From: a virus
DNA length: 64,000 nucleotides
IMG/VR virus record: IMGVR_UViG_3300042691_034899
Coordinates: 1-64,000 of that record
Direction: 5' to 3' (one strand)
Shown here: positions 9,680 to 19,382 of the stretch, piece after piece
Layout of the letters: the number at the start of each line of letters is the position of its first letter
Numbering within the stretch: the stretch's first letter is position 1
The notes under the pieces: generated by a model
The model's database searches: none
Told to the model about the DNA's origin: nothing
Seen by the model: only the letters and a program-made list of their open reading frames with translations
Translations under genes and position numbers: made by a program

Positions 9680-11365
9680 TTACAACATAAGTTCGATAAC
9701 AACGTATCGAGTTGTGTCAAGTACTAGAGCTCCTGACTGAGAAGTTGCCCAGAAAGTTTTACCCATGTACTTCAAGCTGCTCATAACATTTGTAGTCTGA
9801 GATCCATCAGCCATTCTACCTTGCTCATAACCATAAACAACGTGTGCTCCTTCTGGTTTAATGTAGTAGATGTTTGATTTCATTGAACCACCTTCAACAA
9901 GAGCTGCATTTTTAACTTTAGAAGTTACATTGCTATACTCAGGATTAGATGCGTCCCAGATAACCATTGAGTGAGAAGTGTGTGCTTTACCTTCACCGTA
10001 CATTCCTGCACTGAATCGGTCAGCAAGTGGTTGGTAATCCAAAGATGGATCATGCTCAACGATCACTCGTCCAATTCCAGGGATCAATACAGAGTTGATA
10101 ACAACTGCTTGCATTTCAAGTTCATCCAAGTTTCCTTTGAACACTGGCTTGATTTGAGCGTCTGTACCGATCATTCCTGCTGGAAGACCATTCAATTGTT
10201 GTACTGCTTCTTCACGGAAGATTTGCATTACGTTTTGGTATGCGTACCATCCTGCTTTGAACTTAATAGTTCGCTCTCTTACTGGAATTGTAGAATTCTT
10301 GTAAATGTAAGAAGCTGCTTCGTGGATGTGATCTACAGTAATTGAACCTGGCTTAGAGTACTTGATCAATTTACCTCTACGGATTTGATGCCATACACCT
10401 TCGTTTACTCTTTTGATACCATTAGAAGTTTGAATAGTTGCAGCTTTAGCAAACAATAAAGAGTAACACTCCATCATTGCAAGTTCCATAAGTGCAAGGT
10501 ATTCAAGAGTTGTACCGATCATCATTGAGTTAGTATCAAGGTTGTTACCTTGTTTGTTAGCAATGAAGAACATCTCACGGCTCTTACCTCCTAAATAATC
10601 TAATTTTTGTTGAACGCTATCCATCATATCTGATGTAAATTGGTTCAAACCTGGAGATTTCATTTTTGCAGCTTTTGCAGTCATGAAAGTCTCAACACCA
10701 CGAGGTGATCCAAGGATAAACTCATTAGTGATAGATCCAGCAGGATTCTTGATCATGTTGATTCCAGAGAAAGCTGTATCATACTCAGCAAGAGCGTGAC
10801 CAATTTTCATCCACTGGATACCAGCGATCAATTTGTCTTTAGGGAACCACTTACGGTTATCGTTTGTCATGTATACAACATAGTGCAAGAAGTTCTCACC
10901 TACTCGCTCTACTTCATGATCACTTGATACCATAACTTGCTCACCGTACTGAGGATCGTAAGAAAGGATGTCACCTTTAGTAAATTCTTGGCTAAGTACT
11001 ACTTCGAATACACCACCGTCAATACCTGGGTAATCATACTTGCTTGAAGTGTCTTGTGCTGTGTAGCAACGTACTTCAGTTCGAGTTACAGGTAAATCAT
11101 AAGTAATTGATTCTCCTTCTGCTACTTCCATTACAGCTGAATCTGCGAAAAGATCCTTCATAAATGGAATGTCAATTTGGTGCGTAGTCTTGAATAGATT
11201 GATCATACCTAGGTGCTTTCTGTGAGATTGCCCCTCGTCATCCATCAAATACGCAGAAACCTTAGCAGCGTCAACCCAACCTTGAGTCTTAAGCTCCTTT
11301 GCACTAGTAAAACCAATTACAGCATCGCCGTTAATGGTTTCTCTGATGTCAAATCTGTTTTGCAT
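9680..11365 (-). CDS. Major capsid protein
   Basis: 561 residues. Order (portal, scaffold-like, this gene, terminator, connector-like), GC-richer codon use and a strong following terminator all fit the major capsid protein. The sequence is a mixed alpha/beta protein with a long central helix region and a C-terminal beta part, compatible with an HK97-type fold, although this cannot be proven by eye. It is longer than the typical 300-500 residues, so an insertion or retained N-terminal arm is possible. Confidence 0.75.
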   Translation of the reverse strand: MQNRFDIRETINGDAVIGFTSAKELKTQGWVDAAKVSAYLMDDEGQSHRKHLGMINLFKTTHQIDIPFMKDLFADSAVMEVAEGESITYDLPVTRTEVRCYTAQDTSSKYDYPGIDGGVFEVVLSQEFTKGDILSYDPQYGEQVMVSSDHEVERVGENFLHYVVYMTNDNRKWFPKDKLIAGIQWMKIGHALAEYDTAFSGINMIKNPAGSITNEFILGSPRGVETFMTAKAAKMKSPGLNQFTSDMMDSVQQKLDYLGGKSREMFFIANKQGNNLDTNSMMIGTTLEYLALMELAMMECYSLLFAKAATIQTSNGIKRVNEGVWHQIRRGKLIKYSKPGSITVDHIHEAASYIYKNSTIPVRERTIKFKAGWYAYQNVMQIFREEAVQQLNGLPAGMIGTDAQIKPVFKGNLDELEMQAVVINSVLIPGIGRVIVEHDPSLDYQPLADRFSAGMYGEGKAHTSHSMVIWDASNPEYSNVTSKVKNAALVEGGSMKSNIYYIKPEGAHVVYGYEQGRMADGSQTTNVMSSLKYMGKTFWATSQSGALVLDTTRYVVIELML

Positions 11366-11388
11366 TTGTTATTTATTTGTTTAAGTTA

Positions 11389-12597
11389 TTATTTTGCTGA
11401 AGCTATTGTTTCAAGAGGGATCAGCCCGTCTCCTCCAAATCTATTTGTATTTTCTTTTAGTGTTGGTCCAGAAGTTGATCTTGCAGAACCAGTAACTATT
11501 TTCAATTTCTTAGCAGTATTAAGTTTTGTGGTCTTCACTGCTTCATTTGTAACTTGATTAATGTACTCTTGTTCATCAAGTAAAAATAAAGCTAACCTAG
11601 CTGCTTTCTTAGGATCTTCTCTTAATGAATAATAGATTCTATCAATTTCGAATCTTCCGTTTTCATCTTCTTTTGTAGCTAACTGAACAATTTTGTTTTT
11701 AACAACTTCATTTAGTTCAAAATCAGAGAGATTATCCTTTATCTCTTTTTTATAATTTTTCAACAAAGCTTTTCGCTTTTCAGCATTTTCGATAGCCATT
11801 TGTTTTGCTCTATCGACTTGCTGTTGCATTGCTGCACGAAGTTCTTGCTCTGCTTTTAAAGCTATGTCTTCAAGTTCTCCATCTGCTTTGTATGATCGGA
11901 TAAGTCTGTGGATAGTATCTTCATCCTGACCTCCTGCTACCATTCGTAAGTAGATTGCTCTTATTTGCCCTTCCTCAGTTGTTAGATCTAATTCATCTAA
12001 TGGATCTGAGAATGACTCTTTAACTTTCATTAGTTCATTGATGTCTCCACCGTTCCTGTCGATATCAATTAAATCTCTAGTAAAGTCTGAGATACCTTTT
12101 ACTGAAATCTTGTCTTTGGAAGCTTCTTCTTTGATTTCTTCCATTTTACTTTTTACGATTTCTCTAAAAGTATCTTCATCAATTTCAAGTTCATTTAGCG
12201 AAACTTCAACTTCATTTCCTTCCTCGTCTTCTTGAATCAATGTATCAATTGAATCTCCGAACATAGTTTTTAAAGTGTTTTTATACACTTCTGAACTAGA
12301 AGAAGAGAACTTGTAATCATCCTTACTATTTAAGGATTCTACACCGTTGCTAAGCTGAGAAGCAATGATTGATCCTGCGCTTTGATTTTTATCGGCAGAC
12401 TCATCACTATCATCAGACTCGTTTTCTACAGCTTTCTTAGCATCAGAAAGATTGAAGAAATTCATGTCAGGTCCTTCTGAACTTATCGCTTTCTCTAAAT
12501 CTTCGGTAGATTTTTTCAACTCGTTTGTTGAATCACCTCCAATGTTGTCTGACATCAAATCAGCCAGACTTACAATTTTTGCGCTTTCGTTACTCAT
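11389..12597 (-). CDS. Scaffold-like acidic coiled-coil protein
   Basis: 402 residues, strongly acidic, Ser/Asp/Glu-rich in the first 170 residues and predicted helical from about 200 to 350 with many A-E-Q-E-L and K-Q-M-A type heptads. It ends in a short basic tail. This composition and its place between portal and capsid are typical of a head scaffold. A promoter-like sequence abuts the start codon (12599-12630). If transcription begins at the spacing used elsewhere, the next Met (residue 15) may be the true start. Confidence 0.6.
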   Translation of the reverse strand: MSNESAKIVSLADLMSDNIGGDSTNELKKSTEDLEKAISSEGPDMNFFNLSDAKKAVENESDDSDESADKNQSAGSIIASQLSNGVESLNSKDDYKFSSSSSEVYKNTLKTMFGDSIDTLIQEDEEGNEVEVSLNELEIDEDTFREIVKSKMEEIKEEASKDKISVKGISDFTRDLIDIDRNGGDINELMKVKESFSDPLDELDLTTEEGQIRAIYLRMVAGGQDEDTIHRLIRSYKADGELEDIALKAEQELRAAMQQQVDRAKQMAIENAEKRKALLKNYKKEIKDNLSDFELNEVVKNKIVQLATKEDENGRFEIDRIYYSLREDPKKAARLALFLLDEQEYINQVTNEAVKTTKLNTAKKLKIVTGSARSTSGPTLKENTNRFGGDGLIPLETIASAK

Positions 12598-12598
12598 G

Positions 12599-12630
12599 CA
12601 AATTTATTTTATGGTTTTTAATTTTACAAA
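12599..12630 (-). promoter_or_regulatory. Bacteroidota-type promoter for scaffold-capsid genes
   Basis: On the minus strand TTTG (12630-12627), 20 bases, then TAAATTTG (12606-12599). Only one base separates it from the ATG of the scaffold-like gene, so the predicted first RNA base is inside the annotated start region. Confidence 0.65.
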
Positions 12631-12684
12631 TTCATTGTAATTATATGATATTTCAATCTAAATAATTAGAAAATATTATATAAT

Positions 12685-15453
12685 TTAATTTTTGTTTATC
12701 TCGGCTATGTACTCTTTGCTTTTTCTGTCCATAACTCTCTCTTGAATCTTTTGAGCCTCTAGCTTGAGTTTCTCCATCTTCAATGCCATTTCAGAATTCA
12801 TTTTCTTTTCCTTCTGATTGTAATCTCTTGTCGCTACTTCGTTTTTAAAATTAAGCTCGTTCTCTTTCATAGCAAGATCTGCTTGCTTATTAATCTGCTC
12901 GAATCCAGCTGCATCAGATTGTTTATCTGAAGCTCTACCAAGAGCATTAATTCTTTGCTTATTAAGTTCGTTTTCTCTATCTCTTTGTTTACTTTCTTCT
13001 TCTCTATCAAACTTAGCTTGTTCAGCTTGCTCTTGCATTTGAGCTTTTTGCATTTCAGCTTGCTGTTGTTGCTGGAATTGCGCTTGCTCTTGCTCTGCTC
13101 TTCTTTCTTGAGCCATTCTTGCTATTTCAACAGCTTCAGAGAATTCATCAGATCCGATTAACTTAGCTATTTCTAAAGTATCGGTTCCTAATGTATTTGT
13201 TTGTAGTAAATAAGTTTTGAATTGCTCAAGCTCTTTCCTCTTCTTAGAATCAGAAGATGCTATAAGTCCTATTCTTCTAAATGGAAACTCTGGATCAGTG
13301 AACTTTAAATACTCTATACTTGCGTCAGATTTCGTATAATATAGGGTAATATCTTTTTTATTAGATTGACAATACTGTGCTACAGATAAATGTAATTCAT
13401 ATGTAGCTTTTATATACTGTTCAAAGTTTTCGTAGATTTCAGAAATCTGTGCGAAAGTAGCTTCTTGACTTTGTTTAACTCCTTCAGCAGTTTCGTATTT
13501 TGTAGGAGCTTGAAGAATCTGTGGATTTATACCAATAATCTCGTAAGCTTTTCTTTGAGAAAATTCTGCTAATCTAATTCTATCATTTAACTGACTTGAA
13601 TAAGATAAGTTATAGCTTGATACTTGATTAAAGTTTGTAGGATTTCTTTGCCCATCTTGAGATGTTGCAATAGGTAAGATTCCAGTATCCTTTGCAATAT
13701 TACGCATTGCGATAAGGGCTTCTTGAGCATCTCCCCATCCATCAAATTCAGATGGGATCATTGCTGTATCAAGTAAGAAGAATACACCAATCTCTTTTTC
13801 AAGCATAGAGTATATCTGATTCATACAAAGATTATACTTTGCTTGGTATGGCTCTATCTTCTTAGCTTGTGACTGTCCAATATATCCTGCAACTGGAAGC
13901 CATCTATCAAATTCACTTTCTCCTTTAATCTGATGTTCAGAAGGTCTACAATATAAATATAATGGTCTAACTAAATTCTCTGATTGAATTTTAACTCCTT
14001 CATATACAACTGGCCTATAAGTCCACTGAAGCGTATTAGGTTTAAAATCAGTTACTATCTTTACAAGTTGAGTCTTGTAAGTTTGTTTAATGTTATTATC
14101 TTTTAAAAATTGTGGAAGAATGTCCTCTGTAACTTCCTCAGTTATAATCCTTCCTGTTTCAGAATCTTCATACGTAAGATAACCCCAAAGTTCGTAAGCT
14201 CTGAAATATACTTCAGTTACTTGACAAAGATCAAGTCTTTGCTTAAAGTCATCTCGCATTATTCTTGCGTAGTAACTATATCTACCATGGTAATCTCCCA
14301 TTAATCTTGGAAGGAATCTATCTCTTTCAGATGTAGTTCCATCTGGGTTGAATATAGTCTGAATACCCATAGGTACTCCAGTTTCTTCCTGAAGTCCTAA
14401 ATAGAAGTTATAATCAAAGTAGTTTGCAAATGGGACTCTTACTTGTTTATTAAAGTTACTTTGAATAGACTCTTCAACTGTACCTGTATAGTAACCATCT
14501 CCTACAAAGCTTTTCCATGCTTCATTTCCACCTAATAGTTCTTTCTGATCCTTTGCACTTATCTCGTGACCGTATCTTCTAATAACTTCAGCAGGTGTCC
14601 AGAAGTTCAACCTTCCAACATATTCACCTTTATGCACCATTTCAGCCTCAACCTCTCTTGAGAAAAATGTATTTTTTGCACTCCAGGATTCTGGCTCATA
14701 ATCATCGTATCCCATTCTAAAATGCCTAAAGCATCTACCAGATGTTAAATGATCTTTTAATTCTTGCCTTTCTAGTTTTGAAAAATTAAATCTTTCTTTG
14801 TCTCTTTCAAGAGTAGCTTCTCCCCATTGCATACCAATGGTCTTAAACTTTTTCTTAGAAGATTGTACTGTATCTTTTGGAGTAAACTCTTCAGTAGCTC
14901 TTTGAAGCTGCTCCATATATTGTGCTTGCTCTTCTTCAGATTCAAATTCTTTTCCTTCTTTTGAGAATCCGTTTTTAGCAAGATGCATATCAACTGTATT
15001 CTGAATAACCTTTTTAATAAGGTCCTGAATTTCGTTGTTTTTATGTCTTAAGAAATCATTCTCGGCAACTTCTCCTGTATCTGTTACGTGGAATTTTGGC
15101 TGCATAGAACTATAATAACCAACTAACGCATTGATTACTATTCCAATAATATCGTAATGTTTTAAGAAAGATGGGACACCTACTCCATCAAGAAGACTCT
15201 GAATATCCTTCATGTGAGGTGCGACTTCAGATAACTCCTGGTAGGACAATTTGCCATCTACCATTCTGTAAAGATCTATAAACTGAAGGTTGTCTTTAAA
15301 CTGCTCAATAGCCTCAAATTCAAAAGAATCTAGAACAGCTTCTTGCCACTCCTTAGACTCTTTTACCTTTTTAGGTACAGTCATAGGAGGCAAGTTATCT
15401 GACTTGTATATTCTAGAAAAAATAGTTGTCGGACTAGATCCAATATATCCCAT
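12685..15453 (-). CDS. Portal protein
   Basis: 922 residues. Located directly downstream of the terminase and upstream of the scaffold-like gene. The body (about 1-760) has the pattern of large podovirus-like portals, including E-G-V-K-Q-S-Q-E-A-T near residue 660. Residues about 790-915 form a Gln/Glu/Lys-rich coiled coil that would build a long C-terminal barrel. It forms the dodecameric DNA gate of the capsid. The start at 15453 is supported by a promoter exactly four bases upstream of the ATG, which implies a leaderless mRNA. Confidence 0.8.
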   Translation of the reverse strand: MGYIGSSPTTIFSRIYKSDNLPPMTVPKKVKESKEWQEAVLDSFEFEAIEQFKDNLQFIDLYRMVDGKLSYQELSEVAPHMKDIQSLLDGVGVPSFLKHYDIIGIVINALVGYYSSMQPKFHVTDTGEVAENDFLRHKNNEIQDLIKKVIQNTVDMHLAKNGFSKEGKEFESEEEQAQYMEQLQRATEEFTPKDTVQSSKKKFKTIGMQWGEATLERDKERFNFSKLERQELKDHLTSGRCFRHFRMGYDDYEPESWSAKNTFFSREVEAEMVHKGEYVGRLNFWTPAEVIRRYGHEISAKDQKELLGGNEAWKSFVGDGYYTGTVEESIQSNFNKQVRVPFANYFDYNFYLGLQEETGVPMGIQTIFNPDGTTSERDRFLPRLMGDYHGRYSYYARIMRDDFKQRLDLCQVTEVYFRAYELWGYLTYEDSETGRIITEEVTEDILPQFLKDNNIKQTYKTQLVKIVTDFKPNTLQWTYRPVVYEGVKIQSENLVRPLYLYCRPSEHQIKGESEFDRWLPVAGYIGQSQAKKIEPYQAKYNLCMNQIYSMLEKEIGVFFLLDTAMIPSEFDGWGDAQEALIAMRNIAKDTGILPIATSQDGQRNPTNFNQVSSYNLSYSSQLNDRIRLAEFSQRKAYEIIGINPQILQAPTKYETAEGVKQSQEATFAQISEIYENFEQYIKATYELHLSVAQYCQSNKKDITLYYTKSDASIEYLKFTDPEFPFRRIGLIASSDSKKRKELEQFKTYLLQTNTLGTDTLEIAKLIGSDEFSEAVEIARMAQERRAEQEQAQFQQQQQAEMQKAQMQEQAEQAKFDREEESKQRDRENELNKQRINALGRASDKQSDAAGFEQINKQADLAMKENELNFKNEVATRDYNQKEKKMNSEMALKMEKLKLEAQKIQERVMDRKSKEYIAEINKN

Positions 15454-15457
15454 TCTA

Positions 15458-15489
15458 CAAATATCGTTAATTAGTATAAGAAATTCAAA
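15458..15489 (-). promoter_or_regulatory. Promoter for leaderless portal mRNA
   Basis: Minus strand: TTTG (15489-15486), 20 bases, GATATTTG (15465-15458), then exactly four bases before the portal ATG. The -7 box has one mismatch to TAnnTTTG. Confidence 0.6.
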
Positions 15490-15509
15490 AAAATTAGAAA
15501 TTGTATAAT

Positions 15510-17573
15510 CTAATACTTCTTACCTCTTGTCATTCCATATCTATTGTTTCCAAGTAAAAGCTCTCTTTTCCTCTCTTCTTTCTGATCAAACTTTTCCCTC
15601 TTTATCTGTTTTTCTGGAAGTATGTTTAATTTATCAAGCTCTCTAGCGTAAACTAAAGCGTGAGAAAATGCTGTAATGCGGTCAAAGTTACCTCCTTTAT
15701 ACCAGTTTGACATTTCCTTAAGTAAATCAATATCATCTATAAACTCAACGCCAAGTTTTATTATTGGGTTGCCATCGTCATCTATACCAACTGTATGCTC
15801 TTCCTTACAATAATCTACAAGTACATTGAATCTATACTGATTATTACCTGCATTTGGATAGAGACCAAACTTAGAGTTTAATGATGGCTTCTTCTTACTT
15901 GTAAGCCCTGAAAAAGATATAGCTGGAGCAAGAATATCATACTCTCTTCCTTTTTGTTCCAAGTACTGCTTGAAACTCATATCTATACTTTCCATTAAAC
16001 ACTCTGCATTCCATACATCAGAAAGCTTTTCACATATCTGATTGAAATCTCTTTGTCTATCTGGTCTTGATGTATAAGCTGCAGCTATAGTTTCACAAGG
16101 TTCATTGGGGGATAAATTTCTTCTTTTAATTACGTAAAAAGATCCTAATGAGTCTGTTTCAGAAGTGTCTAATTTATAGGAGTCAAGCCCTGATACAAAC
16201 GTACCCCTAGGTGGTGGCCCGTCTTCTGGGAAATGAGAAAACAATACAACTGGAGCGTCAATATTACCTCCTGGATGAGATACAGATGCTCTTTTTTTAT
16301 TTACTAGCTCATATTTAAACTTACCTGCATTATCTCTAAATACTCCTATATCTTTTCCAATCTTACCAGTGTCTTCTAGATATCTTATGTGTCTATCTAT
16401 TACTGAAACTGGAAATGGGTTATTGCTATTTGTCAAGAAACAATCAGCTGTTTCAAGAGGATAGTACATCTGGTTTTTCTGCCGATCCTCTTCTTTTTTT
16501 AATGATTTATTTCTATGTTTTATTACCTCTGTTGCTTCTGTCCAATTGGTTACATTTATTTTGATAGAGTCTAGATCTTTACTTTGTATTCCTAAAAATT
16601 CAGATAATTTTTTATTTTCCTTTTCAACTGATAAACGATAACTCATTTGACCTGGAACAAACATTGCAAAATTACTCTTCTTACTCCTTGTCCATGTTAT
16701 GGCCTCTTCAGGCACACTTCTGTCAAGTCTATCCCAATTCATCATCAGTAGATCATAGGCTTCTGGATCAGATAAAATATCTTTTGCGTCTTGAGAAAGC
16801 TCTTTATTACCACCTGTTCCTGATAGTAAATGCACAAGTTTCTGACCATACTGAGTTCTAAATGAAGGCAAAGCAGCATTTAATGGTCCCTTACAATCGA
16901 ACTTACCTATCTCATCCATAATGTAGCCTACAGGAGATAAACCAGCACTTTTTTCAGATTCCTTCTTACTACCCCTATTTACGTTTCTTATAGCGATTTG
17001 AGAATGCACATATCTGTGACCAGTCTTTTCTTTAAGTCCAAATTCTACAAATGAATCCCAATCAGTTACAAGCCTAGGAAGTTGAAGTGCAGGATGTACG
17101 TTATTGAAATGTCTTTCTAGAAGTGCGGATATTGCTTGTAAGTCACCGTCTGATCCTCCGACTATCGATGTAACACCATTTGTTCGAATTGTATTTAGCC
17201 AGGAAGTTAAAGAGGCTAACGATGTTGATTTAGCAAAACCACGAGTTCCGAAAAGACAAAGTCCTTTTCCTTCTTTTTCCGCTTGCTGATAACTTTCAAC
17301 TACATACATGAAGTTGTCATCAAGTGGTGGACACATTATCTTCTCTTCTTTATTCTTTAGTGGAATAGGGGTCTTAAAATAATTTAAATGGTAATACAAC
17401 CAAGGGTGTACGAAAAAACCTCCTATGTATACACCATTGGTTATTTTTGATTTTTCTTCCTCAAAAAATTTTATAACATCTGAGGATTGTTCAAAATAAT
17501 GCTTTCTTGGGTTATACACAGGAGGCTTATTCATATTTATGAACATCTCCTTACTACTGAGAATACTTGACAT
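15510..17573 (-). CDS. terL: Terminase large subunit
   Basis: 687 residues. Walker A G-T-R-G-F-A-K-S-T is at residues 109-117 and Walker B V-G-Y-I-M-D-E at about 215-221. A nuclease-domain aspartate motif (G-L-D-S-Y-K-L-D) lies in the second half near residue 455. This is the ATP-driven DNA packaging motor and headful nuclease. It is the first large gene of the virion operon. The small subunit is not obvious; the DNA-binding-like genes upstream (19366-19800 or 17580-18065) are candidates. Confidence 0.9.
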   Translation of the reverse strand: MSSILSSKEMFINMNKPPVYNPRKHYFEQSSDVIKFFEEEKSKITNGVYIGGFFVHPWLYYHLNYFKTPIPLKNKEEKIMCPPLDDNFMYVVESYQQAEKEGKGLCLFGTRGFAKSTSLASLTSWLNTIRTNGVTSIVGGSDGDLQAISALLERHFNNVHPALQLPRLVTDWDSFVEFGLKEKTGHRYVHSQIAIRNVNRGSKKESEKSAGLSPVGYIMDEIGKFDCKGPLNAALPSFRTQYGQKLVHLLSGTGGNKELSQDAKDILSDPEAYDLLMMNWDRLDRSVPEEAITWTRSKKSNFAMFVPGQMSYRLSVEKENKKLSEFLGIQSKDLDSIKINVTNWTEATEVIKHRNKSLKKEEDRQKNQMYYPLETADCFLTNSNNPFPVSVIDRHIRYLEDTGKIGKDIGVFRDNAGKFKYELVNKKRASVSHPGGNIDAPVVLFSHFPEDGPPPRGTFVSGLDSYKLDTSETDSLGSFYVIKRRNLSPNEPCETIAAAYTSRPDRQRDFNQICEKLSDVWNAECLMESIDMSFKQYLEQKGREYDILAPAISFSGLTSKKKPSLNSKFGLYPNAGNNQYRFNVLVDYCKEEHTVGIDDDGNPIIKLGVEFIDDIDLLKEMSNWYKGGNFDRITAFSHALVYARELDKLNILPEKQIKREKFDQKEERKRELLLGNNRYGMTRGKKY

Positions 17574-17579
17574 AGAGTA

Positions 17580-18065
17580 CTACTGTAAGTTTTCGTACAT
17601 TTCTTTCAAGCTATCGTTAGATGCTTTTCTTGTTTCAAGAGCTTCTGTAATTACTTTCTTAAAGTCTTCATCTGAGAAAACAACATCTCCAGAATCATTT
17701 ACAATAAAGATATCTGACTTCTGATTAGAAATGTTTTTCATAGCTTCTTTTTTATTTTCGTCTAGTCCTAAATCAATATCAAAAATATTTGACATAGTAT
17801 TTAACTCTATAAGAGTATTTAAGATATGTTGAAGATTTTGTTCCATAAGGAATGAGTAATAATGTAAATCCATTAATCGGATTAAATCCGATTTTACATC
17901 TTCATAACTTCCAGATGGATTACTCTTTTTGTGAGATTTTACAACTTCACGAGTTTTCATAAACTCTTCACGATCTGTAAAAATTCTTTTTTCAAACTTC
18001 TCTACTCTATTCAAGAGATCATTAACTCTTGACTTTAAATAGGTTTCAACTGACTCGTTTTTCAT
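17580..18065 (-). CDS. Helical protein upstream of terminase
   Basis: 161 residues, highly charged and predicted almost wholly helical with heptads over residues 1-45 and 65-100. Not recognised. Size, helicity and position six bases upstream of terL make it a possible small terminase subunit, but no DNA-binding motif is clear. Confidence 0.45.
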   Translation of the reverse strand: MKNESVETYLKSRVNDLLNRVEKFEKRIFTDREEFMKTREVVKSHKKSNPSGSYEDVKSDLIRLMDLHYYSFLMEQNLQHILNTLIELNTMSNIFDIDLGLDENKKEAMKNISNQKSDIFIVNDSGDVVFSDEDFKKVITEALETRKASNDSLKEMYENLQ

Positions 18066-18085
18066 ATTTGGTTTTTATTTATTTA

Positions 18086-18307
18086 CTATTCAGACTCTTC
18101 TTTGATTGCTTTATCAATTGCAGAGTATATTTGCTGATCTGTTATATTTAATATTGCTTGTCTTGTACTTGTGTCTACTCCAGCTTTATTTAACTGTGTA
18201 AATATGCTAAAGAGTACTTCTCCTATTGTATAGTTTGGCAACCTGTCAGTATATTCAGATAGCTTATCTATAAAAAGAGGTTTATAATTCATGTTACTAG
18301 TTGCCAT
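18086..18307 (-). CDS. Small hypothetical protein
   Basis: 73 residues, helical, acidic C-terminus (K-E-E-S-E). Overlaps the upstream zinc protein gene by 11 bases, so it is translated from the same RNA. No family recognised. Confidence 0.5.
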   Translation of the reverse strand: MATSNMNYKPLFIDKLSEYTDRLPNYTIGEVLFSIFTQLNKAGVDTSTRQAILNITDQQIYSAIDKAIKEESE

Positions 18308-18956
18308 TTTTGTAAATCTTAAATAGAATTGTAATTGTTTTTGTGTTTATTCCAAGATTGTATGTTACGTACATATTCTTTTGAGTCCAAGTATTTTCTG
18401 AAAACTTTAGAGTTGATATATCAATATTGAACTGTGATGTTTCTTCATCTATCACTTCAATACTTCCTACCGTACAAGAGCATCCTGCGTTGTAAGATTT
18501 AACATCAAAACCTCCCTTTCTTTTTAGTTGAAATGAAAATGAAACTTTTGGACTAGACGTTGGATTAAGTTCATATATCAAGTTAGTGCCTTCTAAATAT
18601 ACTGAACCCATGTCATCAGTGATATTTGTAATTGACAGTTTTTTATCGGACAATGACTCTACCTCTAAGGCAACCCAATTTGGACTTAGGCCTATACTTG
18701 CTTTTCCACAAGTCTCTTGTTTTACAGCACACTTACGTTCAATACAACATCCACATGCTGTACAGTGATTACTATTATCACAAATACCTGTAGATATTTT
18801 TATCTTATCAGCTATCTTTAAAGTGTCGTTAGATATATTCTTTGAATTGTACTCACAAGAGTTGCATGTTTCAATTCTATCCTGATACCACTTCTCATCT
18901 ACTGGAAGCTCCTCAAGGAATGCTTTTACAATTGTTTTTGCTTTTTTTAAATTCAT
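18297..18956 (-). CDS. Zinc-ribbon plus DUF1573-like protein
   Basis: 219 residues in two parts. Residues about 30-85 carry C-x-x-C, C-x5-C-x-x-C-G-C-C and further cysteines, a multi-Cys cluster seen in phage proteins that chelate zinc or iron. Residues about 105-219 are beta-rich with N-A-G-C-S-C-T-V, similar to the N-x-G-C-G-C-T motif of DUF1573 Ig-like domains. It has no signal peptide. Operon position suggests a virion or assembly role. Domain calls are by pattern only. Confidence 0.5.
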   Translation of the reverse strand: MNLKKAKTIVKAFLEELPVDEKWYQDRIETCNSCEYNSKNISNDTLKIADKIKISTGICDNSNHCTACGCCIERKCAVKQETCGKASIGLSPNWVALEVESLSDKKLSITNITDDMGSVYLEGTNLIYELNPTSSPKVSFSFQLKRKGGFDVKSYNAGCSCTVGSIEVIDEETSQFNIDISTLKFSENTWTQKNMYVTYNLGINTKTITILFKIYKNGN

Positions 18957-18965
18957 TTTAATTTG

Positions 18966-19382
18966 TTATTGTGCGTTTTGCCATTCTTCTAATTCCCTAA
19001 GAGACTTCCCTTTACTGAAATAAGTGCTGAATAGTTTAGACCGTTTTCTATGTCTATTGTATCCAGATATTCCTTCAAACTCTCTACCAAATTTCTCTAA
19101 CCTTTTTCTATTTACTCCGATCATCTTTGTCTTATGCTTAGACAACTCCTCTTCTTTATCTTTATAGTATGTGTAGTCTCTTTCTACTTTTGTCCAATTT
19201 AAGTACATTCTACCAACACTTGGAATATTTACAGTAAGAACTTCTGGATCCATTGTAAGTTTTTTTATCCAATGTACCATAAAATCAACATGATCTTCAA
19301 TCAGTTCTTTTGGCATGTTAAGCTCTTTTGCAACAATTTCTGCAATATCACTTGTAAAAGCTATATCAGTTGGCCTTTGCAT
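18966..19382 (-). CDS. HU/IHF-like DNA-binding protein (predicted)
   Basis: 138 residues. Residues 8-58 follow the HU/IHF dimerisation pattern: a helix I-A-E-I-V-A-K-E-L-x-M, a second helix, then V-N-I-P-S-V-G-R-M-Y-L where HU has the G-F-G-x-F turn. The C-terminal half is strongly basic, which could replace the DNA-binding arms. Such IHF-like proteins occur in the structural module of Bacteroidota phages. It overlaps the upstream gene by 17 bases. Confidence 0.45.
   Translation of the reverse strand: MQRPTDIAFTSDIAEIVAKELNMPKELIEDHVDFMVHWIKKLTMDPEVLTVNIPSVGRMYLNWTKVERDYTYYKDKEEELSKHKTKMIGVNRKRLEKFGREFEGISGYNRHRKRSKLFSTYFSKGKSLRELEEWQNAQ

Noticed and set aside
13500-13700. Integrase, transposase, insertion sequence or CRISPR array anywhere in the window
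   Set aside because: Both strands were read for such genes and for regularly spaced repeats or terminal inverted repeats; none was found, so a temperate or IS-bearing origin is not supported. Coordinates are only a placeholder for a window-wide negative.
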